Shown here in pieces: positions 8,127 to 13,915 of a stretch of 17,654 nucleotides of DNA (the first letter of the stretch is position 1; every line of letters starts with the position of its first letter). The stretch is from Lysobacterales bacterium UBA5700 (GTDB taxonomy: Bacteria > Pseudomonadota > Gammaproteobacteria > Xanthomonadales > Xanthomonadaceae), in NCBI GenBank assembly GCA_002420085.1, contig DIHI01000080.1, forward strand, positions 36,352 through 54,005. Reading direction: 5' to 3'. The position numbers and the translations under genes were made by a program. The notes under the pieces were generated by a model. It searched no databases and was not told the origin of the DNA. It saw only the letters and a list, made by a program, of their open reading frames with translations.

Positions 8127-8777
8127 GATTCACCCCCCGAAATTCAGACCAACCCGGAGTGTACCGCCCGAAGCATCGATTGGCAGCGCCGCACTGCATG
8201 GTTTCAGTCCAAAGTTGTGATGTCTCCTTTCGGCTGGAGGGGGCGTGACGAGGGGGAGTCTCACGATGGGTCACTGTGAGGTGGATCGGAGGGTGGTGGT
8301 GAAGGCGATGCCTGCACGCCCGTTGAAGCTGCGCGAAGCGGACCGCCGTTCTCCGCCACCCACCCCGCCGGAAGCCCACAGTTCCACGCTGGCGTGATGG
8401 AGCCGGGGAGAGGGTGGACCTGCGAAGCCGGCATCACCCGAACCCACTCCGTCCAGACCACCGATTCGCACCCTGCCGACCGTCGCTGGTGCAGCCGGAC
8501 TCGGGCATGGCCGGGTAATCGTGCGGACTGATCTTGTCGGCAGATCCGACCGGCACGCTGGTGATCGAGTGCAATGAGCTGTGGGCGTTCAAGAACCTGC
8601 TGTCGCACTCTGCTGTTGCGGTCGATCGGGTGTACAACGCCAAGGGCGTGACGACGAACTGCGGGAGCGCGGACCAACAGCGAATCGGTCCCTGCGACAT
8701 CCTGATCAACCCCGACTGGCGGGCCGCGCTGGCCGTCCTCGGAAGTCCCCGGACGGCTGTGATTGCGGGGGGTGAGG
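8127..8777. other. 650-bp gap: M28 upstream region plus possible gene remnant
   Basis: This stretch separates the M28 gene from the RNA ligase gene. The first part holds the M28 ribosome site and presumably its promoter, though no good -35/-10 pair stands out. From about 8220 to 8500 there is no convincing reading frame on either strand. A weak CTCAC/GTGAG inverted repeat lies at about 8260-8280. The right half contains a plus-strand open frame described separately. The stretch may be a decayed gene or a dispersed repeat. I see no tRNA and no mobile-element ends. Confidence 0.5.
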
Positions 8778-8860
8778 TCAGCACCGATCGCCGGGCGACG
8801 CCATGCAACGATTCCACTGCATGCCGCGCCGGCGCCAGTGTTGATCGATCGCCTGGGTGA
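8519..8860 (+). pseudogene. Possible 5'-truncated gene remnant, unrecognised
   Basis: After a TAA at 8516-8518 the plus-strand frame stays open to the TGA at 8858-8860. The part from about 8534 to 8770 has strongly G/C-biased third positions, as in real genes of this window, and gives a protein-like stretch including LVIECNELWAFKNLL, VYNAKGVTTNC and CDILINPDWRAAL. There is no ATG or GTG at its left end, only a TTG at 8534, and its right end runs antisense through the last 80 bp of the RNA ligase gene, where the translation looks random. This suits the interrupted 3' part of an older gene. I do not recognise the family, and a chance open frame is a real alternative. Confidence 0.28.
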
Positions 8861-9479
8861 AATCCGGGCGAACCAGCTTGGCCCGTGCGATCAGGTGCTG
8901 GGAATCCTGCTTGCGTATCACCACACCCTCCATAGGCCCATCCCGGTAACGACTCCGACCCGTGTCGATCAGGTGTTCGAGTTGCGCACGGGTGTGGTGC
9001 CCGCGCCCGAGTTCCGGGACGGTTGGCACTCCGATCGCCGCCGCCCAGGCGTTGCGGCGCTCGCAACACCAGAACCGCCCGGTCGCATGCTCGTACATGT
9101 CGAATGCCAGCCACCAATCCGGCAAGGCCGTGTAGCCGAGCGAGTGCCGCGCCGCGCACCATTCTCCGAACACGATGAACCCCGGAGTCAATGCACCTCG
9201 CAAGACGGCCGCGTGTGCCTGTAACCAAGCGGTCAGGCGCGAGAACTGCCCGGCATAGGGCGGCCGTAGATATTGGCCGCGATTCTGCACGCGCAGTCCG
9301 CCATCTGCGGCCAGGGAGATACCCAGATTCGCGCCATCGAGCTTTTCCTCGACCACCACTTCGCCGGCAAGCAGTTCATCGGCCTCGCGTGGCGACAGCA
9401 GCTTGTCGTCGCGTGGCTCGCCAGTGCCGAGCCAGGCCAGATGTGGGGTATGCGGAAAACGAAAGAATGGCTCGTTCAT
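8778..9479 (-). CDS. RNA ligase family protein (Rnl2-like nucleotidyltransferase)
   Basis: A 233-aa ATP-dependent RNA ligase of the T4 Rnl2-like class. Nucleotidyltransferase motifs appear in order: motif I EEKLDGANLG (K46 is the AMP-accepting lysine), an Ia-like VQNRGQYL, motif III FGEW (E106), IIIa WWLAFDMYE (121-130 region), motif IV EGVVIRK (E184) and motif V ARAKLVRPDF (K201). The family seals 3'-OH/5'-phosphate RNA ends through ligase-AMP and RNA-AMP intermediates. Here only the catalytic domain is present, with no room for an Rnl2-type C-terminal domain. Its ATG overlaps the TGA of the PIN gene (ATGA at 9476-9479), so it is very probably translated with it as the last gene of a three-gene operon. 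That coupling suggests it repairs or reverses cuts made by the PIN protein, or acts on the same RNA. DNA nick sealing is a less likely alternative. Confidence 0.88.
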   Translation of the reverse strand: MNEPFFRFPHTPHLAWLGTGEPRDDKLLSPREADELLAGEVVVEEKLDGANLGISLAADGGLRVQNRGQYLRPPYAGQFSRLTAWLQAHAAVLRGALTPGFIVFGEWCAARHSLGYTALPDWWLAFDMYEHATGRFWCCERRNAWAAAIGVPTVPELGRGHHTRAQLEHLIDTGRSRYRDGPMEGVVIRKQDSQHLIARAKLVRPDFTQAIDQHWRRRGMQWNRCMASPGDRC

Positions 9480-10027
9480 GCCGAGGGTAATGGTGGCAGC
9501 GGCCGGTCCGGAAACTTTCTGGCGTAGACTTCAAGAAGGTCGTCGGGACAAAGAAATTTCACCCGGACTCCCAGTCTCTCCAGGTCTTGCCACCACCCCA
9601 ACCACTTGCTGTCCCCCGACTGCCAGACCGGTGGCTTGTCGGGGTGAGCGTTGGCGACCGCGACGAACTTGCGGTCCGGTGGATCGAACCGGTCCTGCAA
9701 GGCGGCATCTGGAAACTCGGCGAATCGATCTTCGTCGGTTGGCGTGATGCTGACGCGATGCACCCGCTTGCCATTGGTCTGATTCTGCAACAGCCACTTC
9801 AGGAACGCATCACCGACCCCTTTCGGCTGGTTGGGCCGGGTTTTATGGCTGTATTCCCCCAGAATCCGACTCGCGTCATCAAGCACCACCACGCCCGCTC
9901 GCTGACGCTCCAGCAGGCGCTTCACGCAGGTATCGCGACAGTTCTGTGAAATACCAGCATGGCTGCCATTGGCGATCAGCAGCACATTGGTGTCGATGAC
10001 CACCGCGTCCATGGCCGGTCTCGTCAT
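9476..10027 (-). CDS. PIN-domain ribonuclease
   Basis: A 183-aa protein with a PIN-like nuclease core. The likely acidic metal-binding set is D12 (VVIDTNVLL), E58 (SRILGEYS), D118 (PPDRKFVAVA) and D139 (QSGDSKWL), the order and spacing of a PIN active site. PIN enzymes are Mg/Mn-dependent and most cut RNA; VapC-type members cut tRNA or rRNA. It is longer than a typical VapC (about 130 aa) and has no antitoxin-like small gene beside it. Instead its ATG overlaps the TGA of the AAA ATPase (ATGA at 10024-10027) and its TGA overlaps the ATG of the RNA ligase. This suggests the ATPase is its activator or restraint, and the ligase its counterpart. The target RNA is unknown. Confidence 0.85.
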   Translation of the reverse strand: MTRPAMDAVVIDTNVLLIANGSHAGISQNCRDTCVKRLLERQRAGVVVLDDASRILGEYSHKTRPNQPKGVGDAFLKWLLQNQTNGKRVHRVSITPTDEDRFAEFPDAALQDRFDPPDRKFVAVANAHPDKPPVWQSGDSKWLGWWQDLERLGVRVKFLCPDDLLEVYARKFPDRPLPPLPSA

Positions 10028-11388
10028 GTCGACCCCGCTCGTCGACGCGATCCCGCCAGCACGCGCTCGGAAATATCACCCATTTCGTCGCCGAAGAAAT
10101 TTTCCGGCCAGTTTTCGATCTCGCCGAATTCGTCAAGTCGCAACTCTTCCAACTCGGCAGCAACGCCGTTGCGGTTGACGAAGTAGATCGCCACGTCACT
10201 GACTGTAATCACTCCTTCCGCAACCCGCCGCTGGAGCCGAGTGAGGAAATGTTCGGAATGGGTTTCGACGATCAACTGCGCCTTTCGGGGTTTACCCTCC
10301 TCGTAGGACTGAACGGCACTGATGAAAACATCGGCCAGGTTCGATTGCGCCATCGGGTGCAGGTGGATCTCCGGTTGCTCCATCCAGACCGTCGAGCCGG
10401 CAGGTGCATAGAACGCCTGCACCAGGGCCGGCAGCACTTGCGAAACACCGAAGCCGACATCAGTCAACCGCACCTCCTCGGCCTTTGGATGGGTTTTGAC
10501 CAGCACCTCATATTCCTTTCTGCCCTTGGCGACGGGCCGCACGACGAAGCTCTCGATGACGCCCAGATCCTTGAGCCAGCCGGCGATGAACGCATCAAAG
10601 CGGGTGATCCGCCGCTTGTGGCCACGGTTGAGCCTGCGGTTCTGTTCCGTTGCCGCCAGCAGCGCCGCCACGGCGAACCGGCCATCGGCACCGACGTCCG
10701 AGGGCGTGTCACCCGCCCAAGGGTAGATCCGCTTGGGCGGCGCGCGCAGTGGTCCAAGAAAATAGATGCCCTCCAGCATCTGTTCGGTACGCAAGGCAAA
10801 GTCGGCCAGGAAATCCGCATTCTGGTAGCGCAGCAAGGTACGGTCGGCGAAGCGGTAGAACTTCTCTGGCGGCTCGACCGGCCATTTTCGACCTTGCGCA
10901 TGAATCAGCCGGAGCGGCCTGCACTCAAGCGTCTCGGCGGTGTGCTTGATATCGAGTCGGGTCTCGCCTTGGTCGATCAGCTCGTAGCGGAACGCATCGG
11001 TGACCGGTTGCTCTTGTCTGTCGGCGCGGATCCCGCTGCTCAGGCGCAGTTCGTTACCCTGATAACTTTGCTCTCTGTTCAGCGGATCATTGACCGTCAG
11101 GCGCGGCTCGAGCCGCCAGCTCAAGGAAAACTCCAGTTTTCGACGCAGATCGTGACCGTGCAGGCAGTCGCGGAATGTTCCCAGATCGATTGCGGAGTTC
11201 TCGTCACCAAGGTGCAGTGCGCGTCGGCGATCGGCTAGCTGCGCGGTCTGCTTGAGCGCCATCAGCAGATGGCCGAGGCTCGACTTGCCGGAACTGTTGG
11301 TTCCAAAGATGACCGTCAGCGGCGCCAGACGCAGCAAGCCGGTGTCACGCCATGCCTTGAAGTTCCGGATTTGCAGTTCGGTCAGCAT
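10024..11388 (-). CDS. AAA/ABC-type ATPase of the OLD/DUF3696-like family
   Basis: A 454-aa ATPase with SMC/ABC-like organisation. It has an N-terminal strand LTELQIRNFKAW, Walker A GTNSSGKS (29-36), a middle segment YFLGPLRAPPKRIYPWAG (209-226) typical of the COG4938/DUF3696 group, an ABC signature-like VGFGVSQ (311-317), Walker B VWMEQPEIHLHP (334-345) and an H-loop VETHSEHF (H377). There is no Toprim domain, unlike OLD nucleases. Related ATPases act as the sensor or controller in defence systems such as Septu (PtuA) and PARIS (AriA), each with a separate effector. Here the effector candidate is the overlapping PIN gene. The frame is open upstream to 11682, but the extra residues look non-coding; the ATG at 11388 directly precedes the conserved first strand. 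A 16-bp palindrome lies just upstream. Defence function is inferred. Confidence 0.88.
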   Translation of the reverse strand: MLTELQIRNFKAWRDTGLLRLAPLTVIFGTNSSGKSSLGHLLMALKQTAQLADRRRALHLGDENSAIDLGTFRDCLHGHDLRRKLEFSLSWRLEPRLTVNDPLNREQSYQGNELRLSSGIRADRQEQPVTDAFRYELIDQGETRLDIKHTAETLECRPLRLIHAQGRKWPVEPPEKFYRFADRTLLRYQNADFLADFALRTEQMLEGIYFLGPLRAPPKRIYPWAGDTPSDVGADGRFAVAALLAATEQNRRLNRGHKRRITRFDAFIAGWLKDLGVIESFVVRPVAKGRKEYEVLVKTHPKAEEVRLTDVGFGVSQVLPALVQAFYAPAGSTVWMEQPEIHLHPMAQSNLADVFISAVQSYEEGKPRKAQLIVETHSEHFLTRLQRRVAEGVITVSDVAIYFVNRNGVAAELEELRLDEFGEIENWPENFFGDEMGDISERVLAGSRRRAGST

Positions 11389-11406
11389 GTTCGCTATATC
11401 CCGCTC

Positions 11407-11422
11407 GACGTCGCACGACGTC
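11407..11422. promoter_or_regulatory. Perfect 16-bp palindrome, candidate operator
   Basis: GACGTCG-CA-CGACGTC is a perfect inverted repeat with 7-bp arms, whose near edge lies 18 bp upstream of the ATPase start codon. The position suits a repressor or autoregulator site, or a hairpin in the 5' leader that limits translation of the operon. No DNA-binding regulator gene is adjacent, so the protein that would bind is unknown. Confidence 0.45.
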
Positions 11423-11501
11423 CGGTTCCGTTGACGCCGATCCTGGACGCACCGTCGTAGGATACGCCATCGTCGTAGCATCCCCCGAGCACAACCCGAC
11501 C

Positions 11502-11546
11502 GAACGTTGGCCGGCCGGGTGTTGGCCGGCCCGATGTTGGCCGACC
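11502..11546. repeat. Three 15-bp tandem repeats upstream of the ATPase operon
   Basis: Three consecutive 15-bp units (11502-11516, 11517-11531, 11532-11546) share the core GTTGGCCGGCC, with one base changed in the last unit (GTTGGCCGACC). The four bases before each core vary. The array lies about 115 bp upstream of the ATPase start. It may be an iteron-like regulator site or a slippage-prone repeat. Confidence 0.7.
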
Positions 11547-11715
11547 AACGGGGCGACAGCGATACGGTGGCTGCGGACAGAATGACTGACTGTCGGCAGG
11601 GTTGAAGCCCATGAACCAATCTGCGCTGCATCCTGCCATCATCGCGCAAGGCAGCATCCGTTTCAGCCATGCTGCCATGCACGATCCAGTGAGACCAACC
11701 CCTGCCCCGCTTGGA

Positions 11716-13155
11716 TCAGGTGTCGTCGTTGACTACGCTCGTGCCATTGAACAAGGCCCGACACTCGGCCGGCTGATCGCTGCGCGCTTCGGTCAAACGG
11801 ACGATGCCATCGAGGATGGCCTTGGTCATCTTGATGTCTTCCATGGCCTTATTGAATGTGCCGACAGCATTTTGTTCTGCGGCCTTCTTGTCACCCGCTG
11901 CTGGTTGACCCTCGATAGTCCCCTGGAGCGTCTGACCGGTCTCAAGCGCCGTTTCCATTTGTTGCTCCTGCGCTATTTCTAAGACTTTGAACCGCTCACG
12001 ATTGGTCTTGACCGTCCCGAAGATGTCCTGGGTTGCCTTGTCGGCGGCATCCTTCACTACCTGGACATCGGGTTGCTCATCAACCAGCGCCTTGTTGACC
12101 GCTAGGGCGATCAGGGTGGTGGCATTCTCCAGTGTTTCTGGCGCATGACGCACTGCGTCGTTGGTCGCGCGAAACCAGGTAGTGAACGATTCGATCGTCT
12201 GTTGGCTGGTCATGGCAACTTTTGCCACATTCGTGGTCAGCAAGCTTGCGATGATCGGATCGACTGTATCCTTCCCTGTGGGAGTACTGAGGGGCAATGC
12301 AGTCAGGGCAGGCACTCGATTATCGGAATCCGTTACAATCGTCTGTCGACCTTGCCCCTGTCCACCTTCAGTGTAAAGCTTCTCAAAGCTGCTATCACTG
12401 CGTAGATAAGGTGCATACATGTCGTAGTCCCCAGTCACATTTTCCTCGTGCGATTTACCAGATTCCATCAACCGCATCCGCTTGTATAGAATCTCGCGAA
12501 CCGACGTCGAAGGGTCTGTTTTTTCCGCTAATTTGTTCGGATGCAATTTATTATCTTTCAGACTGGTCGTGCGAGGATTATCGCCATCTGCAAGCGGGCG
12601 ATCCAACAAGGATTCGAATACCCGCTCGGCGAAGCCGTTCTCACCATCGCGCGCCAGGGCATCAGCGGTCATGATCGAGCATTCCAGAGCGCCGATCGCG
12701 TAGAAATACAGCCGATCGCGCGTTTCCAATGGCTGAAAGGCACGTATGCCTGCCACGGCACCTGCAGACAGGCCAAGCGCTGCAATCAGATCGTCCGACC
12801 CCCCGAACAAGCCGGCGGCTGATGCACCCAGGGCCAATATCTGTAGTCCCGCGCGCGTGCCCATTTCAAGATTCTTCATCTTGGTCAACTTCATTGCAAG
12901 CTGCTGTTGAACACAGCGTGTACGAATCCTCGCATTCAACAAGCGTTTTTCATAATCACCACTGTCAGAATCCAAATCTTTCAAAGCATTGCAGTTGGTA
13001 AAATCTGGCATCTGCACCAGACCTTGTTGCCCGCCTGTCTTAAGCGCGGTAATCTCGCGCACCGTCTGCGGAACCTCGATCGTCGGCGCTGTCGCACACC
13101 CTCCAAGCACCACCAAACCCATCACCGGAACGATGATTTTCACTACCTTGAGCAT
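11716..13155 (-). CDS. Large lipoprotein of unknown function
   Basis: A 479-aa protein I do not recognise. The N-terminus is a clear lipoprotein signal: basic MLKVVK, a hydrophobic stretch and the lipobox LGGC (Cys20). After it come a segment with two cysteines (NCNALKDLD and RTRCVQQQ), a short hydrophobic glycine/alanine-rich stretch (about 107-140: LQILALGASAAGLFGG and LSAGAVAGIRAF) that could insert in or lie on a membrane, and then a long polar, mostly helical-looking remainder. The start at 13155 is chosen for the lipobox and a GGAG eight bases upstream; the frame also has an ATG at 13212. Base composition is less G/C rich than in the flanking core genes. It lies 327 bp upstream of the ATPase operon on the same strand. 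It may be an envelope component linked to its neighbours or an unrelated island gene. Confidence 0.8.
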   Translation of the reverse strand: MLKVVKIIVPVMGLVVLGGCATAPTIEVPQTVREITALKTGGQQGLVQMPDFTNCNALKDLDSDSGDYEKRLLNARIRTRCVQQQLAMKLTKMKNLEMGTRAGLQILALGASAAGLFGGSDDLIAALGLSAGAVAGIRAFQPLETRDRLYFYAIGALECSIMTADALARDGENGFAERVFESLLDRPLADGDNPRTTSLKDNKLHPNKLAEKTDPSTSVREILYKRMRLMESGKSHEENVTGDYDMYAPYLRSDSSFEKLYTEGGQGQGRQTIVTDSDNRVPALTALPLSTPTGKDTVDPIIASLLTTNVAKVAMTSQQTIESFTTWFRATNDAVRHAPETLENATTLIALAVNKALVDEQPDVQVVKDAADKATQDIFGTVKTNRERFKVLEIAQEQQMETALETGQTLQGTIEGQPAAGDKKAAEQNAVGTFNKAMEDIKMTKAILDGIVRLTEARSDQPAECRALFNGTSVVNDDT

Positions 13156-13242
13156 GTCGTGTACTCCATTTGGTTTGTGACGAAATTCGTGACCTGCCGC
13201 ATCGTGTGTCATACACCGACAGGCATCCCTGGCAAACAGTCA

Positions 13243-13359
13243 TCAGATCTCGTGCAAGCTGTCCGTGACCGCTTGATACGGGCGCACGGGGGTGTTGGTT
13301 CCGGGACAGCAGCCCATCACCAACACCCGCTCATCCTTGTTTTGTTCGATGCCGTTCAT
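13243..13359 (-). CDS. Possible 38-aa small ORF upstream of the lipoprotein
   Basis: An ATG at 13359 opens 38 codons ending in TGA at 13243-13245; the peptide begins MNGIEQNKDERVLVMG and includes CCPGTN. Third positions are mostly G or C, as in coding DNA here. A weak GGTGG lies upstream of the ATG. It ends 87 bp before the lipoprotein start on the same strand, so it could be a leader or a small gene of that operon. A perfect 10-bp stem-loop lies inside it. No family is recognised, and chance is quite possible at this length. Confidence 0.27.
   Translation of the reverse strand: MNGIEQNKDERVLVMGCCPGTNTPVRPYQAVTDSLHEI
13290..13328. repeat. Perfect 10-bp inverted repeat (stem-loop)
   Basis: GGGTGTTGGT (13290-13299) and ACCAACACCC (13319-13328) pair perfectly around a 19-base loop. 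On the plus strand a T-rich stretch (CCTTGTTTTGTT) follows some ten bases later, as in a poor intrinsic terminator, but no plus-strand gene ends here. On the minus strand it lies inside the possible 38-aa ORF and in the presumed leader of the lipoprotein mRNA, where it could affect transcription or stability. Confidence 0.5.
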
Positions 13360-13473
13360 GATCTGACGACACCACCCAAAGACAACGTGACTGGCGGCAC
13401 TACAGGTAACGGAGATTCAGTCCTGTGACGGACATCGCCCGAAAACGGTGCCGAGCCACTCGCTACGATCCAA

Positions 13474-13588
13474 GCTGGACACCCATCGGAAGCGTGTTGC
13501 ACAACGCCGATCGAGAATCACCCGCCGCTACCAGACCCGAGCGTCTGGCTGGATGATCGAACGGGCAACTTCGTTGACAAATACCGCC
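13474..13588. repeat. 115-bp direct repeat, copy 1
   Basis: This aligns without gaps to 13801-13915, with about 94 of 115 positions identical by eye. The first 51 bases differ at only two sites; the rest is more diverged, mostly by transitions. It lies in non-coding DNA between the membrane-protein gene and the lipoprotein gene. The start-to-start distance is 327 bp. Confidence 0.85.
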
Positions 13589-13685
13589 TGATTCAGACAG
13601 CAACTCGCCTGGCACTGGGGGGTGGGGGATGTGTCGAGTCAGACCACAAACCCATGAAGGAAGCACTTCAGCGTCGATGGTCCCG

Positions 13686-13780
13686 CTGTCATTCTGCGCA
13701 CGGCGAAGCGGCTTTCGCAGAATCCAAGACGACTCGCAGGCCAGGGCAGATGGACCCTGCGACTTCGCGCAGGGTGACAG
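13686..13780. repeat. REP-like imperfect palindromic element
   Basis: The ends CTGTCATTCTGCGC (13686-13699) and GCGCAGGGTGACAG (13767-13780) are inverted copies matching at 12 of 14 positions. Inside are two smaller dyads: TTCTGCG with CGCAGAA (about 13692-13722), and CCCTGCG with CGCAGGG (about 13754-13774). This layout resembles the dispersed palindromic repeats (REP/BIME-like) found between genes in many proteobacteria. It lies between the two 115-bp direct repeats. Dispersal in this genome cannot be judged from one copy. Confidence 0.6.
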
Positions 13781-13800
13781 CCCGCAAGCTGAAGCCCGAA

Positions 13801-13915
13801 GCTGGACACCCATCGGAAGCGTGTTGCTCAACGTCGATCGAGAATCACCCGGAGCGACCAAGCCCAAGCACCTTGCAGAATGACCGAGCGGACAGCTTCA
13901 TTTAGAAACACCGCC
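13801..13915. repeat. 115-bp direct repeat, copy 2, running into the membrane-protein gene
   Basis: This is the partner of 13474-13588. Its right end covers the stop codon (13898-13900) and the last five codons of the 326-aa membrane protein. Copy 1 has lost the in-frame stop at the matching position. Copy 1 may therefore be a duplicated downstream flank of this gene, left over from a duplication and deletion. Confidence 0.85.

Larger units (their letters stand above)
11389..11715. other. Control region ahead of the ATPase-PIN-ligase operon
   Basis: This 327-bp non-coding stretch lies between the lipoprotein stop and the ATPase start. It holds a perfect 16-bp palindrome next to the ATPase start, a CTACGACG direct repeat at about 11450-11475 and three 15-bp tandem repeats further out. 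The right part (about 11570-11715) has only low-quality open frames. No clear sigma-70 promoter was found, although one must lie here if the operon is not read through from the lipoprotein gene. Confidence 0.5.

Noticed and set aside
8434..9228. 264-aa minus-strand ORF overlapping the RNA ligase
   Set aside because: It is another frame of the RNA ligase gene, whose own frame carries all nucleotidyltransferase motifs.
11394..11678. 94-aa minus-strand ORF with a signal-like start between the lipoprotein and ATPase genes
   Set aside because: Most of it is translated tandem repeat (GRPTSGRPTPGRPTFG), there is no ribosome site, and it ends next to the operator-like palindrome. Non-coding control DNA is more likely.
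11339..11682. Longer ATPase N-terminus starting at 11682
   Set aside because: The added residues cross the tandem repeats and palindrome and are Arg-rich noise; the conserved first strand starts right after the ATG at 11388.
13463..13867. 134-aa minus-strand ORF between the membrane protein and lipoprotein genes
   Set aside because: Its two ends are the translated 115-bp direct repeats and its centre is the REP-like palindrome; there is no sign of a real protein.
13474..13915. CRISPR-like array
   Set aside because: There are only two copies of a 115-bp repeat with a 212-bp gap that itself holds a palindrome; no short regularly spaced repeats or cas genes.
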